From the NCBI RefSeq assembly GCF_900177725.1, contig NZ_FXAT01000001.1, positions 434,001 to 498,000 on the forward strand: 64,000 bases of DNA. Reading direction: 5' to 3'. The DNA is from Paraburkholderia susongensis (GTDB taxonomy: Bacteria > Pseudomonadota > Gammaproteobacteria > Burkholderiales > Burkholderiaceae). The translations under genes and the position numbers were made by a program. This document shows positions 8,868 through 22,360 of this stretch, one piece after another. Within the stretch, counting starts at the first letter, position 1; each line of letters opens with the position of its first letter. Under the pieces are notes generated by a model that had not been told where the DNA came from, did no database searches, and saw only the letters and a list, made by a program, of their open reading frames with translations.

Positions 8868-9764
8868 CTCCCGCTCGTCCGTGGCGGCCGGTGCTGATTG
8901 CTGCTCGTCGAGACTCGCGAGCGCGGCGAGTTCGGCGTCGTCGAAACCGGCATCGCGGCGCGCTTCGAAATTGAACGGACCGCGTAATCTCGGCGCGTGG
9001 TACTGCTCGGCGAGACGCAGGTAAGTCTCATGCGGATCGAGACCGCCTGCATCGCAAAGATGACGGAACCAGCGATTGCCGATCAGCACGTGGCCGATTT
9101 CATCGCGCAGGATCACGTCGAGAATCGCCGCAGACGCCTGATCGCCCGCCTGTTGCAAACGCGCGCGGATCGGCGGCGACGCGTCGAGGCCGCGCGCTTC
9201 GAGCGTGCGCGGCACCAGCGCCATGCGCGCGAGCACGTCGGCGCGGGTGCGTTCGCACATGTCCCACAGTCCGCCATGCGCCGGGAAATCGCCGTATGCG
9301 TGGCCGTATTGCGCGAGGCGCGCGGTTAGCAGCGAGTAGTGGTAGGCCTCCTCGGCGGCGACCTTGAGCCAGTCGGTATAGAACGCGGCGGGCATGCCAG
9401 CGAAGCGCCAGACGGCGTCGAGCGCGAGGTTGATCGCGTTGAATTCGATGTGCGCGAGCGCATGCAGCAATACCGCGCGGCCCTGCGGCGACTGCATGCT
9501 GCGTCGGCCGAGCAGGCGCGGCTCGACCAGTTCGGGGCGCGTGAGGCGACCCGGTAAGTCTGCTGGCTCATCCAGTTCGAGGTCAGCGCGGCAGATGGCG
9601 CGGCCGTCGAGTATCTCGGCGTACAGCGCGCGTGCCGCGTCTGCCTTCGCGGCCGGATCGCTTTCGCGCAAGGCGGCGAGCGCGGCGCTACGCGCGCAAT
9701 ACGGCTCTTCTCGCGAATTCCGGGTGTGGGAAGCGGATGAAGCGGACGAAGCGGCAGACGTCAT
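8856..9764 (-). CDS. DUF455 family ferritin-like protein
   Basis: 302 aa from the ATG at 9764. A longer open frame reaches 9977, but that extra sequence is repetitive and low-quality; no clear Shine-Dalgarno supports either start. The core is a four-helix ferritin-like fold with di-metal ligands in HIEFNAINLA, EEAYHYSLL and RDEIGHVLIG, where E, H and ExxH residues recur. DUF455 proteins are related to MiaE-type diiron enzymes; the substrate is unknown. The N-terminus has a Ser/Ala run encoded by three 9-bp repeats (9730-9756), and the C-terminus ends inside a 12-bp tandem array. Confidence 0.82.
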   Translation of the reverse strand: MTSAASSASSASHTRNSREEPYCARSAALAALRESDPAAKADAARALYAEILDGRAICRADLELDEPADLPGRLTRPELVEPRLLGRRSMQSPQGRAVLLHALAHIEFNAINLALDAVWRFAGMPAAFYTDWLKVAAEEAYHYSLLTARLAQYGHAYGDFPAHGGLWDMCERTRADVLARMALVPRTLEARGLDASPPIRARLQQAGDQASAAILDVILRDEIGHVLIGNRWFRHLCDAGGLDPHETYLRLAEQYHAPRLRGPFNFEARRDAGFDDAELAALASLDEQQSAPAATDEREPGR

Positions 9765-10152
9765 GAGAAACGGATCGGCAACGGAAACAATCGAGGCAAT
9801 TGAAGCCAAGGGATAAAACAGCGGGGAATACTGTGGTAAATGCGACGGTGGTAAATGGGACCGCAGCAAATACGGCCGGGCAACGCCGCGAACACCGGAG
9901 AGCGCCAACAATACGACAACCAGGCCGCCATGACGGCCCAAGGGCACACCGAATGCGGAGTCCCAGCACGACCACATGAAATCGCACGAAAACGCTCAGG
10001 AGCGTCCCGCGCCGCGCTGAGCGGCCCAACCATACAAGCGTTTACAATACCCGATTCGACCATCCGGCGCGCCCGCGGGCGCGTCCGTCAGACTAACGAG
10101 ACGGGGCGCCCGGCCAGATACCACGTGCGGCGGCCGATCAACAGGAGACATT
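9765..10152. other. Divergent intergenic region (DUF455 / gamma carbonic anhydrase)
   Basis: 388 bp with no convincing gene. It holds a degenerate 15-bp tandem repeat (9830-9874) and, toward the right end, TACAAT at 10043-10048, a possible -10 element for the carbonic anhydrase gene without a good -35. Open frames here are low-complexity products of the repeats. Confidence 0.6.
9830..9874. repeat. Degenerate tandem repeat, 15 bp x 3
   Basis: Three units of 15 bp share the core GGTAAATG with decreasing identity (9830-9844, 9845-9859, 9860-9874). It lies upstream of the DUF455 start in the divergent spacer. Confidence 0.75.
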
Positions 10153-10677
10153 GTGACGATTTACAAGCTGGGCGAAGCCGCCCCGGTCATTCATGAAAGC
10201 GTGTTCGTCGCGGATTCGGCGAACATCATCGGCAACGTGACGCTCGAGGAGAACGCGAGCGTGTGGTTCGGCGCCACGCTTCGCGGCGACAACGAGCCGA
10301 TCACGATCGGCGCCGGTAGCAACGTGCAGGAAAGCGCCGTGCTGCACACCGACCCCGGCTTCCCGCTGACGGTCGAGCCGAACGTGACGGTCGGCCATCA
10401 GGCCATGCTGCACGGCTGCACGATCAAGGAAGGTTCATTGATCGGAATTCAGGCCGTGGTCTTGAATGGCGCGGTGATCGGCCGCAACTGTCTGGTCGGA
10501 GCCGGCGCCATCGTCACCGAGGGCAAGGTGTTTCCCGACAATACCTTGATTCTCGGCGCACCCGCCAAGGCGGTGCGCGAATTGACGGAAACGGATATCG
10601 CCAATATGCAGCGCGGCGCGGCAAGCTATGCCGGGCGCCGCGAGTATTTCAAGGCGCAACTCGTGCGCATCGGCTAG
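10153..10677 (+). CDS. Gamma-class carbonic anhydrase family protein
   Basis: 174 aa left-handed beta-helix protein built of hexapeptide repeats. The three zinc-binding histidines of the gamma-CA family are at His65 (VLHTD), His82 (VGHQA) and His87 (MLHGC). This is the YrdA/PaaY/CaiE-like branch that lacks the long acidic loop of Cam, so hydration of CO2 is possible but unproven. The start is GTG at 10153, supported by AGGAG about 6 bp upstream and by the usual first residues MTIYKLG. hslO follows 64 bp downstream on the same strand and may be co-transcribed. Confidence 0.92.
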   Translation: MTIYKLGEAAPVIHESVFVADSANIIGNVTLEENASVWFGATLRGDNEPITIGAGSNVQESAVLHTDPGFPLTVEPNVTVGHQAMLHGCTIKEGSLIGIQAVVLNGAVIGRNCLVGAGAIVTEGKVFPDNTLILGAPAKAVRELTETDIANMQRGAASYAGRREYFKAQLVRIG

Positions 10678-10741
10678 ACGGCCGGCGCGCGCGGGGCGCA
10701 ACGGCGCGGCATTACGCCGCGTCATACACCGAGGAACAGTT

Positions 10742-11692
10742 GTGAGCGACCAGTTGCAAAAATTCATGTTCAGCGCGGCGCCGGTGCGCGGCGAGATCGT
10801 TTCGCTGCGCAATACGTGGCAGGAAGTGCTGACGCGCCGCGATTATCCGGCGCCCGTGCGAACGATTCTGGGCGAAATGATGGCTGCGTGCGCGCTGCTG
10901 TCGGCGAATCTCAAGTTCGACGGCACGCTCGTCATGCAGATTTTCGGCGATGGCCCGGTCAAGATGCTGGTGGTCCAGTGCAGCTCGAATCTGACGATGC
11001 GCGCCACCGCGAAGCTCTCGGGAGAGAGCGCCCATACGATCGCCGACGCGACCTCACTCATCGATCTCGTGAACGCGAGCGGCCACGGCCGCTGCGTGAT
11101 TACGCTCGACCCCGCCGACAAGCAGCCCGGCCAGCAGCCGTATCAAAGCATCGTGCCGCTCACGGGCGTCGACGGCCCGCTCAAGTCGATCGCCGAGGTG
11201 CTCGAGCACTACATGCATCACTCGGAGCAGCTCGACACGCGCATGTGGCTCGCGGCGAACACCGAGCGCGCGGTCGGCATGCTGTTGCAGAAGCTGCCCG
11301 GCGATGGCGGCATCGTCCCGCATCCGGGCGAGCTCGACGCGGATACGTGGGAGCGCGTGTGTACGCTCGGCGGCACGCTGTCCCAGGACGAGCTGCTCAA
11401 AGAGGAACCGGAGACGGTTTTCCGCCGGCTCTTCTGGCAGGAAAACGTCCTGCATTTCGAGCCGGTCACGACGCGCTTCGAATGCACGTGCTCGCGCGAA
11501 AAGGTCGGCGCCATGCTGAAGATGCTGGGCCGCGACGAAGTGGACGGCGTAATCGAGGAACGCGGCCACGTCGAGATTCACTGCGAATTCTGCAATCAGC
11601 GCTACGAGTTCGACCCGGTCGACGTCGCGCAACTTTTCGTTGCAAGCGGACTCTCACAAGGTGTGACGCCGGCGGCCGGCCAGCGGCACTGA
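10742..11692 (+). CDS. hslO: Redox-regulated chaperone Hsp33
   Basis: 316 aa from the GTG at 10742, which has GAGGAA at 10731-10736 and gives the expected first residues (MSDQLQKFMF). Hsp33 is a cytoplasmic holdase activated by oxidation and heat. The zinc-binding redox switch is intact: Cys248 and Cys250 (CTC) with Cys281 and Cys284 (CEFC), the two pairs separated by the flexible linker. The frame is open further upstream but lacks a ribosome site there. A hairpin with downstream T residues follows the gene. Confidence 0.96.
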   Translation: MSDQLQKFMFSAAPVRGEIVSLRNTWQEVLTRRDYPAPVRTILGEMMAACALLSANLKFDGTLVMQIFGDGPVKMLVVQCSSNLTMRATAKLSGESAHTIADATSLIDLVNASGHGRCVITLDPADKQPGQQPYQSIVPLTGVDGPLKSIAEVLEHYMHHSEQLDTRMWLAANTERAVGMLLQKLPGDGGIVPHPGELDADTWERVCTLGGTLSQDELLKEEPETVFRRLFWQENVLHFEPVTTRFECTCSREKVGAMLKMLGRDEVDGVIEERGHVEIHCEFCNQRYEFDPVDVAQLFVASGLSQGVTPAAGQRH

Positions 11693-11768
11693 AACGGCTC
11701 TCGCCAGAGCGGGCTCCATGCCCGCCGCGGCGCGACGCTTCTCATCGCTCTTCATGACGGCCGCCGCC

Positions 11769-11815
11769 ACAGCGCCGCCCGATGCCTTCACGGCTCGGGC
11801 GGCGCTGTCTTTACT
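11769..11815 (+). terminator. Intrinsic terminator after hslO
   Basis: A 14-bp perfect GC-rich stem (11769-11782 with 11795-11808) with a 12-nt loop is followed by a T-containing stretch. It lies 77 bp after the hslO stop and before the next rightward gene. Confidence 0.7.
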
Positions 11816-11940
11816 CGTTCTATTTTTTGCCTGCTATTTTTTGCTCGTTGTCTTTTTGATCGCCGCGTTGAATCATGGGCGATGCACGCGGCACACGTTC
11901 GCTCAGCTTGCCAACGCAGCGGACCGATGGAGATTCGACC

Positions 11941-12327
11941 ATGAAGCACCCTGTTTCGTTGAGACGCCATGCGCGTGCGTTGACCGTGTTGGCCGTGATC
12001 GCGGGCGGCGCCGCCCTGGCTGGCTGCACGATCGATCCGCCTGGCCCATCGCCGATTCTGAGCCGACTGCCGCCCGATCAGGCGGCTGCCGTCAGCAACA
12101 CCCAGCCGCTCACGCCCGAGGAACGCGCGCGCTATGACGCGATCGACCGTCAGGTGATGTTCGAGCAGGATCAGTCGATCGCGGCGGAAGCCGCAGCGCA
12201 AGCGTGGTCGCGTTACTACTCGCCCTCGCCACCCGTCACCTTTTCAGCAGGCTTTTCCAGGGGTGGCTGGGGACGCGGCTGGGGGACGGGCATGGGTGTC
12301 GGCTTTGGACCGTATTGGGGCTGGTAG
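11941..12327 (+). CDS. Small predicted lipoprotein with Gly/Trp-rich tail
   Basis: 128 aa. A basic N-terminus and hydrophobic segment end in the lipobox LAGC (Cys29), so it should be exported and lipidated; Thr-Ile after the Cys favours outer-membrane sorting. The middle (TPEERARYDAIDRQVMFEQD) is helical and polar, and the last 25 residues are Gly, Trp and Phe rich (WGRGWGTGMGVGFGPYWGW). I do not recognise a named family. It ends 14 bp from the convergent ftsB stop. Confidence 0.75.
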   Translation: MKHPVSLRRHARALTVLAVIAGGAALAGCTIDPPGPSPILSRLPPDQAAAVSNTQPLTPEERARYDAIDRQVMFEQDQSIAAEAAAQAWSRYYSPSPPVTFSAGFSRGGWGRGWGTGMGVGFGPYWGW

Positions 12328-12341
12328 GGTCGCGTCAAACC

Positions 12342-12779
12342 TCAATGCGCGGGCATCTTATCCTTCGCGACCGCCGCCTTCCCGCCATGCTTGCGATCCG
12401 GCTTCGCACGCGACTCCGGATTCGGCACCACGTGTAGCGGCGCAGCCGACACCTCGCCGCGCGTCGACGAATTCACCGACGGCGTGTTCGGCGTCGGCAA
12501 CGGCTGGTTCGGCGACACGAACTGCACGAACACTTCGCCGTCCTTGACCATGCCCATTTCGTAGCGCGCCCGCTCTTCGACCGCGGCCGTGCCGTTCTGC
12601 AGATCCTGCACTTCGCCTTGAATGCGCTCGTTGCGCAGCTTCGCGTCGGCATTCTTCTGCAACTGTTGCGCGAGCTGCTGTTGCAACTCATGCACGCGCA
12701 GCCAGCCGCCGTGCCCCCACCAGAGCGGGTACTGGATCAGCGCCAGCAGAACGATCAGGACAGCAGTGACAAGCCGCAT
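12342..12779 (-). CDS. ftsB: Cell division protein FtsB
   Basis: 145 aa. The N-terminal membrane segment (about residues 2-19) is followed by a coiled coil rich in Gln/Leu ([20 protein letters not shown]) and the [18 protein letters not shown] motif conserved in FtsB/DivIC. It is a bitopic inner-membrane protein of the FtsQLB divisome subcomplex. About 45 extra C-terminal residues (Pro, Ser, Lys rich) follow the family core, which is longer than the 103-aa E. coli protein. It is the last gene of the pyrG-kdsA-eno-ftsB cluster, after a hairpin in the eno-ftsB spacer. Confidence 0.92.
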   Translation of the reverse strand: MRLVTAVLIVLLALIQYPLWWGHGGWLRVHELQQQLAQQLQKNADAKLRNERIQGEVQDLQNGTAAVEERARYEMGMVKDGEVFVQFVSPNQPLPTPNTPSVNSSTRGEVSAAPLHVVPNPESRAKPDRKHGGKAAVAKDKMPAH

Positions 12780-12800
12780 GAAGTAAGCACAATAAATACG

Positions 12801-12829
12801 CGCCGCCCTGCGCTATACGCAGGGCGGCG
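12801..12829 (-). terminator. Perfect 12-bp hairpin between eno and ftsB
   Basis: Stem 12801-12812 pairs with 12818-12829 around a CTATA loop. On the minus strand it falls after eno and before ftsB and is followed by an A/T-rich stretch with no long T-run. It may be a partial terminator, attenuator or mRNA-stability element that lowers ftsB expression relative to eno. Confidence 0.6.
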
Positions 12830-12887
12830 AGGTCAATCAGAAACGAAGGATAACCGGCTCATCGATCGGCGTGAACAAACTGGCTGT

Positions 12888-17750
<4,863 letters not shown>

Positions 17751-17816
17751 CTGCGGCTATCTCCGTTCTGTTTTTTTGCGTGCGCGCTTGCAGGGCGCTT
17801 TTGCGCAATCGCGCAA

Positions 17817-20537
17817 TCAGCGATCCATCCAGTAGCGCCGCTGCGTATCGCGATAGCGCTCGAGCGTGAGCGCGGCGCCGTCCGCGCCAGGATCGACGTC
17901 CACCCGCACCGCGCCGTCGCGATCGCTACGGCCCAGTTCGATGTGGCGCGCCTGGTAGCGTTCGAATACGCCCGCATTCGGATGATGAAAGCGATTCTCA
18001 TAGCCTACCTGAAATAACGCGACGGACGGCCCGATTGAGTCGAGGAACGGCTCGGTCGACGACGTCCTGCTGCCATGATGCGGCACCATCAGCACCTGGG
18101 CGCGCAGCGCACTGCGATCGCGCGCGAGCAGCACGCGTTCGACCGGCGCCTCGATGTCGGCGGTGAGCAAGGCCGCGAAACGCGGCGCATCCGCGCCGCC
18201 GCGCACCGCCGGCTGGCTCACGGCTGCGCTGGCGGCGGCCGGCAAGGTGCCGACCCTGAGCACGCAGCAATGATCGTTCGTCTTGCCGTTCAGCGGCCCA
18301 GCGTCAGGCCACAGTACCGTGAACTCGACGCCGTCCCATTGCCAGCGCTGTCCCGCCGCGCACGGCAGCGTCTGCGCGCCGTGCCGCCTTGCGTTCGGCC
18401 ACAGCGCGTGGCCGGCCTCCAGTCCGGCCACCATCTGACGCACCTCGATCGCATCGAGCACGGCGGGCGCGCCGCCCGCATGATCGGAATCGGCGTGGCT
18501 GACGATCAGCGTGTCGAGCGTCGTCACCCCCTGCGCCTGCAAAAACGGCACCACCACGCGCTCCCCCGCGTGCGTCGATTCCGGCCCCGGCCCAGTGTCG
18601 AACAGCAACGCATGATGCGCGGTTTGCACGAGCACCGACGAACCCTGCCCGACATCCAGCGCCGTCAGACGGAACGCGCCGTGGGGCAAAGCAGGCGCGC
18701 CAGGCGAGCCCGGCATCAGCAGCGGCAGCCACGTCAGCGGCGCGGCCCAGCGCAACGGCCAGCCGCGCGGCGCGAGACACCAGAGCACGCCGAGCGCCGC
18801 CGCGGCCAGCGCCCAACCATCCGGCTGCGGCAACCACCAGAGCATCCAGCGCGGCCCCGTCAGCCATTGCAGGCCGGCCGCGAGCAGATCGAGCAGCGCG
18901 TGCGCGAAGCGCCACGCGAACGCGTCGAGCGGCGCGGGCAGCGCAACGCCCGCCAACACCGCCGGCGTGACGAGCGCACTCACCCACGGAATCGCAAACG
19001 CATTCGCAAGCGGTCCGACGAGCGGAATCTGCGCAAACCAGTAGACGGTGAGCGGCGCGAGCGCGACCGTCACCGCGATCTGCACATGCGCGGCGCCATG
19101 CAGGCGCCTCGCCAGCGCGCGAAGACGCCGGATCGAACCGGCGCGCAAAGCCTGCAATCTGGCTCGCGCCTGAGGGGCTTGTTCGTTCTCGCCGCTATCT
19201 CCGCTATCTCCGCCGTCTCTGCCGTCTCCGCCGACGTGCTCGCCGCCGGCCTCGTCACCATGCTCATCGGCCCGCCGTCGCACGCGCGGCCGCCCCGAGG
19301 TCGCGAACAGAATCGCTCCGACCGCGCAGAACGACAGCCAGAATCCCGCCGACACGACCGCCCACGGATCGATCAGCAGCACGAGCCCGAGCGCCCATGC
19401 GAGCACCGTCGAGCGCGCGAGATTGCGCCCGCCGACGAACGCGAGCGCGACCACCGCCGCCATCCAGAGCGCGCGCTGCGCGGGCACGTTGAAGCCCGCG
19501 AACGCGGCGTGCAGCGCGGCAAAGAACGCACCGGCCGTCACCCCGACGATCTGCGCGGGCAGCCGCAGCGGCCAGTCGCGGCCGAGCCAGCCCGAGCGCC
19601 GCCACACCGCGGCCGCAAGCCAGCCGGCCAGACCCGCGACGAAGCCGATATGCAGGCCCGAAATCGCCACCAGATGACTCGTCCCGGTGCCGCGCATCAG
19701 TTGCCAGTCGGCGGCGCTGACTTCGTCCTGCGCGCCAATCGCAAGCGCGACGACGATTCCGCGATGCGGCGCGTCGGCGAGCACCGCGTCGATCCGGGCG
19801 CGCAATGCGGCACGCGCGCGGTCGACCAGCACGGCGAGCCCGCGCGCATAGCCCGGCAGACGCACGGCATGATCCGGCGCGCTCACATAGCCGCTCGCCC
19901 GTACGTTGCGCGCGAGCAGGTTCGCTTCGGCATCGCGCACGCCGAAGTTCGCATTGCCGTGCGGCCGCTTGAGCCGCACGGGCAGGCGCCAGCGATCGCC
20001 GGGTTCGAGCCGCGGCACCGGGGCGCCGCGGGCAATCCACGAGAGCTGAATCACGCGCGGAAACGCCGCGATCCGGGCGTCGTTCGACTCGACCTCGAAC
20101 AGAAAGCGCGCGCCTTGACCGTCGAACGACGGCAAGCCCTTGATGCTGCCGGCAACCTCGATATCGCGCCCCTCCCACGCGTGCGGCAGACTCACCGCGA
20201 GCCGCGCCTGCGCGCGCACGGCGGCGTAGCCGAAGCCCACGCACATCGCCGCGCACCACACGGCGCACCAGCCGGCCACGGTCCGCATGCGTATGCGCAT
20301 GCGCGCATCGCACCATGCGCGGCGCGCAATCGAACCCGCCACCGCGCACACGGGCACGCGAGCCTCCGCGCGCGCCTCGCAAACCGCCGCATCGCGCCCT
20401 CGCAAGCCCCACACCGCCATGCCAGACGCCGCGCACGCGAGCAGCACCAGCCCCCACCAGCCAGCCGCCCGCGGCAACGCCGCCTGCCGCTGCAATCCGA
20501 TCACACCCAACGCAAAACCGCACCACACTGCCCACAT
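17817..20537 (-). CDS. comEC: DNA internalization competence protein ComEC/Rec2
   Basis: 906 aa from the ATG at 20537, preceded by GGAGGG; the open frame begins a little earlier but without a ribosome site. Domain order is standard: N-terminal DUF4131 region, a central multi-helix Competence domain with the signature GTGTSHLVAISGLHIGFVAG, and a C-terminal MBL-like domain (LDVGQGSS, DTGPG, SHADSDHAGG). ComEC forms the inner-membrane channel that brings single-stranded DNA into the cytoplasm in natural transformation. A cytoplasmic linker contains a Gly-Asp-Ser run coded by 9-bp tandem repeats (19192-19236). tatD lies just upstream. Confidence 0.94.
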   Translation of the reverse strand: MWAVWCGFALGVIGLQRQAALPRAAGWWGLVLLACAASGMAVWGLRGRDAAVCEARAEARVPVCAVAGSIARRAWCDARMRIRMRTVAGWCAVWCAAMCVGFGYAAVRAQARLAVSLPHAWEGRDIEVAGSIKGLPSFDGQGARFLFEVESNDARIAAFPRVIQLSWIARGAPVPRLEPGDRWRLPVRLKRPHGNANFGVRDAEANLLARNVRASGYVSAPDHAVRLPGYARGLAVLVDRARAALRARIDAVLADAPHRGIVVALAIGAQDEVSAADWQLMRGTGTSHLVAISGLHIGFVAGLAGWLAAAVWRRSGWLGRDWPLRLPAQIVGVTAGAFFAALHAAFAGFNVPAQRALWMAAVVALAFVGGRNLARSTVLAWALGLVLLIDPWAVVSAGFWLSFCAVGAILFATSGRPRVRRRADEHGDEAGGEHVGGDGRDGGDSGDSGENEQAPQARARLQALRAGSIRRLRALARRLHGAAHVQIAVTVALAPLTVYWFAQIPLVGPLANAFAIPWVSALVTPAVLAGVALPAPLDAFAWRFAHALLDLLAAGLQWLTGPRWMLWWLPQPDGWALAAAALGVLWCLAPRGWPLRWAAPLTWLPLLMPGSPGAPALPHGAFRLTALDVGQGSSVLVQTAHHALLFDTGPGPESTHAGERVVVPFLQAQGVTTLDTLIVSHADSDHAGGAPAVLDAIEVRQMVAGLEAGHALWPNARRHGAQTLPCAAGQRWQWDGVEFTVLWPDAGPLNGKTNDHCCVLRVGTLPAAASAAVSQPAVRGGADAPRFAALLTADIEAPVERVLLARDRSALRAQVLMVPHHGSRTSSTEPFLDSIGPSVALFQVGYENRFHHPNAGVFERYQARHIELGRSDRDGAVRVDVDPGADGAALTLERYRDTQRRYWMDR
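19192..19236. repeat. In-frame 9-bp repeats within comEC
   Basis: Five 9-bp units of the type CCGCTATCT/CCGCCGTCT lie inside the comEC linker and code for alternating Gly-Asp-Ser/Gly triplets (DGGDSGDSGE region). Because 9 bp is three codons, copy changes would lengthen or shorten the linker without a frameshift. Confidence 0.8.
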
Positions 20538-20651
20538 CCGCCCTCCGCGCCGCCGGCGCCAGGCGTCGTCACGCGCCAGGCGAGCAGGCAGCAGCGAGCC
20601 CGCCGGGCGTGGGTGCCGCCCGGCGCGAACCCTTTCGACCAACGGAATCGA

Positions 20652-21440
20652 TTATGCAGAGGAAAGCGCGAGACGCGGCAGCGCGGCGAGCGCGTTAGCC
20701 GTTGTGCCTAGGGCGGCTGCGTCAGGAGTGACATTGCGCAGTTGCGCGAGGCTCGCGCCGATCGCCGGAATCTGCTCGGGCGAGTTGCGCTGCTTGTACA
20801 TCCAGGAAGGCGCGATGTCCGGCGCGTCGGTTTCGACGACGAGCGCGTCGAACGGCAACTGTTCGGCGAGACGCCGGATCTGCCGCGCGCGCTCGAACGT
20901 CAGATTGCCGCCGAAGCCGAGATGCAGCCCCTGGTCGATATACGCCTGAGCCTGCTGGAAGCTGCCGTTGAACGCGTGCGCGATGCCGCGATGGATCTGA
21001 TGCCGCCGTAGCCCCTTGATGACCTGATCCTGCGACTTGCGCACGTGGCAGATCACCGGCAGGTCGAATTCGCGCGCGAGTTGCAACTGGCCGTTGTAGA
21101 AGAATTGCTGACGCGCGTCGTCGAGACCCGCGACGAAATAGTCGAGCCCGATCTCGCCGATGCCGACGAAGCGCGGATCGCCGAGACTCGCCTCGATCTC
21201 CATGCGCAGCAGGTCGAGATCGGCGTCGACGGCGCCCGGTGTGAACAGCGGATGAATGCCGAGCGCATACGCACCGCCTTCGACGCGATGCGCGAGTTCG
21301 CGCACCGCCGCGAAGTTCTGCCGCCCGATCGCCGGGATCACGATGCGCGAGACGCCCGCGCCGCGCGCGGCCGCGGCGACCGCGTCGCGGTCGGCGTCGA
21401 ACTCGGAAGCGTCGAGATGGCAGTGCGTATCGATCCACAT
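20652..21440 (-). CDS. tatD: TatD family metal-dependent hydrolase (deoxyribonuclease-like)
   Basis: 262 aa TIM-barrel hydrolase. Metal ligands are His6 and His8 (DTHCH), the Glu in GIGEIGLDYF, the His in VICHVRKS, the His in AHAFNGS and the Asp in ETDAPDIAP. TatD proteins act as 3'-5' exonucleases in DNA repair and turnover. Here the gene lies 114 bp before comEC on the same strand; a nuclease next to the DNA uptake channel is suggestive, but the neighbourhood also holds unrelated genes. Confidence 0.9.
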   Translation of the reverse strand: MWIDTHCHLDASEFDADRDAVAAAARGAGVSRIVIPAIGRQNFAAVRELAHRVEGGAYALGIHPLFTPGAVDADLDLLRMEIEASLGDPRFVGIGEIGLDYFVAGLDDARQQFFYNGQLQLAREFDLPVICHVRKSQDQVIKGLRRHQIHRGIAHAFNGSFQQAQAYIDQGLHLGFGGNLTFERARQIRRLAEQLPFDALVVETDAPDIAPSWMYKQRNSPEQIPAIGASLAQLRNVTPDAAALGTTANALAALPRLALSSA

Positions 21441-21595
21441 GAGCTGTCTCGCAAACGGTGGGGCGGGACCGAAGCCGGCTGTACGGTCCGCGGTGGCCGT
21501 CTGTGGTCAGCGGCAACCCGCAACGGCCGCAACACAACCGCCACAGCCACGCCGGCCCGCGCTGGACCCGCCTCAGGGCCGCATTGAACCAGCCA

Positions 21596-22360
21596 TCAAA
21601 CCGGCACCGGCGGCTCCTCGTGCAGCACGCCGTCGCGCAGCCGCATGATGCGGTCGCAGCGGCCGGCCAGCTCCGGGTCGTGCGTGACGATCACGAAGCT
21701 CGTCTCGAGCGTGCGCGACAGTTCGAGCATCAGGTTGAACACGGTGTCGGCGGTGCCGCCGTCGAGGTTGCCAGTCGGCTCGTCGGCGAGCACGCAGGCC
21801 GGCTTCGTGACCAGCGCCCGCGCGATCGCGACACGCTGGCGCTCGCCGCCCGACAGCTCGCCCGGCCGATGCTTCGCGCGATGCCCCATGCCGACGCTCT
21901 CCAGCACCGCGAGCGCTTCGCGGTGCGCGACCTCGGGCGTCTCGCGGCGAATCCGCAGCGGCATTGCGACGTTGTCGAGCGCGGAAAACTCCGGCAGCAG
22001 ATGGTGAAACTGATAGACGAAACCGAGCGCGCGGTTGCGCAGGTCATTGCGCTCGCGCTCGGAAAGCTTCGTGAACGGCTTGCCGAGCACGGAGACCTGG
22101 CCCGCGCTCGGATCGTCGAGACCGCCGAGCACGTGCAGCAGCGTGCTCTTGCCGGAGCCCGATGCGCCGACGATCGCGAGCTTCTCGCCGCGCCGCACGC
22201 TCAGTTGCGCGTCGTTGAGCACCTGCACGTTCAGGCCGCCCTGCACGAACGACTTGGAAATGCCGGTTGCTTCCAGCACGTACGGATACGGCACGGGGTC
22301 CTGAGCGCTCATGGATGAATTGGTGGATGGATTGACTGGACTCGCGAGACGGTCATTCAT
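21596..22360 (-). CDS. lolD: Lipoprotein-releasing ABC transporter ATP-binding protein LolD
   Basis: 254 aa. Walker A is GASGSGKST (65-73), the signature is LSGGERQRV, Walker B ends VLADEPTGN, and the Q-loop is in [17 protein letters not shown], which is characteristic of LolD. It powers release of outer-membrane lipoproteins from the inner membrane to LolA. The ATG at 22360 overlaps the lolC stop by 8 bp; an alternative in-frame Met at codon 17 would give a length nearer E. coli LolD, so the first 16 residues are uncertain. Confidence 0.95.
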   Translation of the reverse strand: MNDRLASPVNPSTNSSMSAQDPVPYPYVLEATGISKSFVQGGLNVQVLNDAQLSVRRGEKLAIVGASGSGKSTLLHVLGGLDDPSAGQVSVLGKPFTKLSERERNDLRNRALGFVYQFHHLLPEFSALDNVAMPLRIRRETPEVAHREALAVLESVGMGHRAKHRPGELSGGERQRVAIARALVTKPACVLADEPTGNLDGGTADTVFNLMLELSRTLETSFVIVTHDPELAGRCDRIMRLRDGVLHEEPPVPV

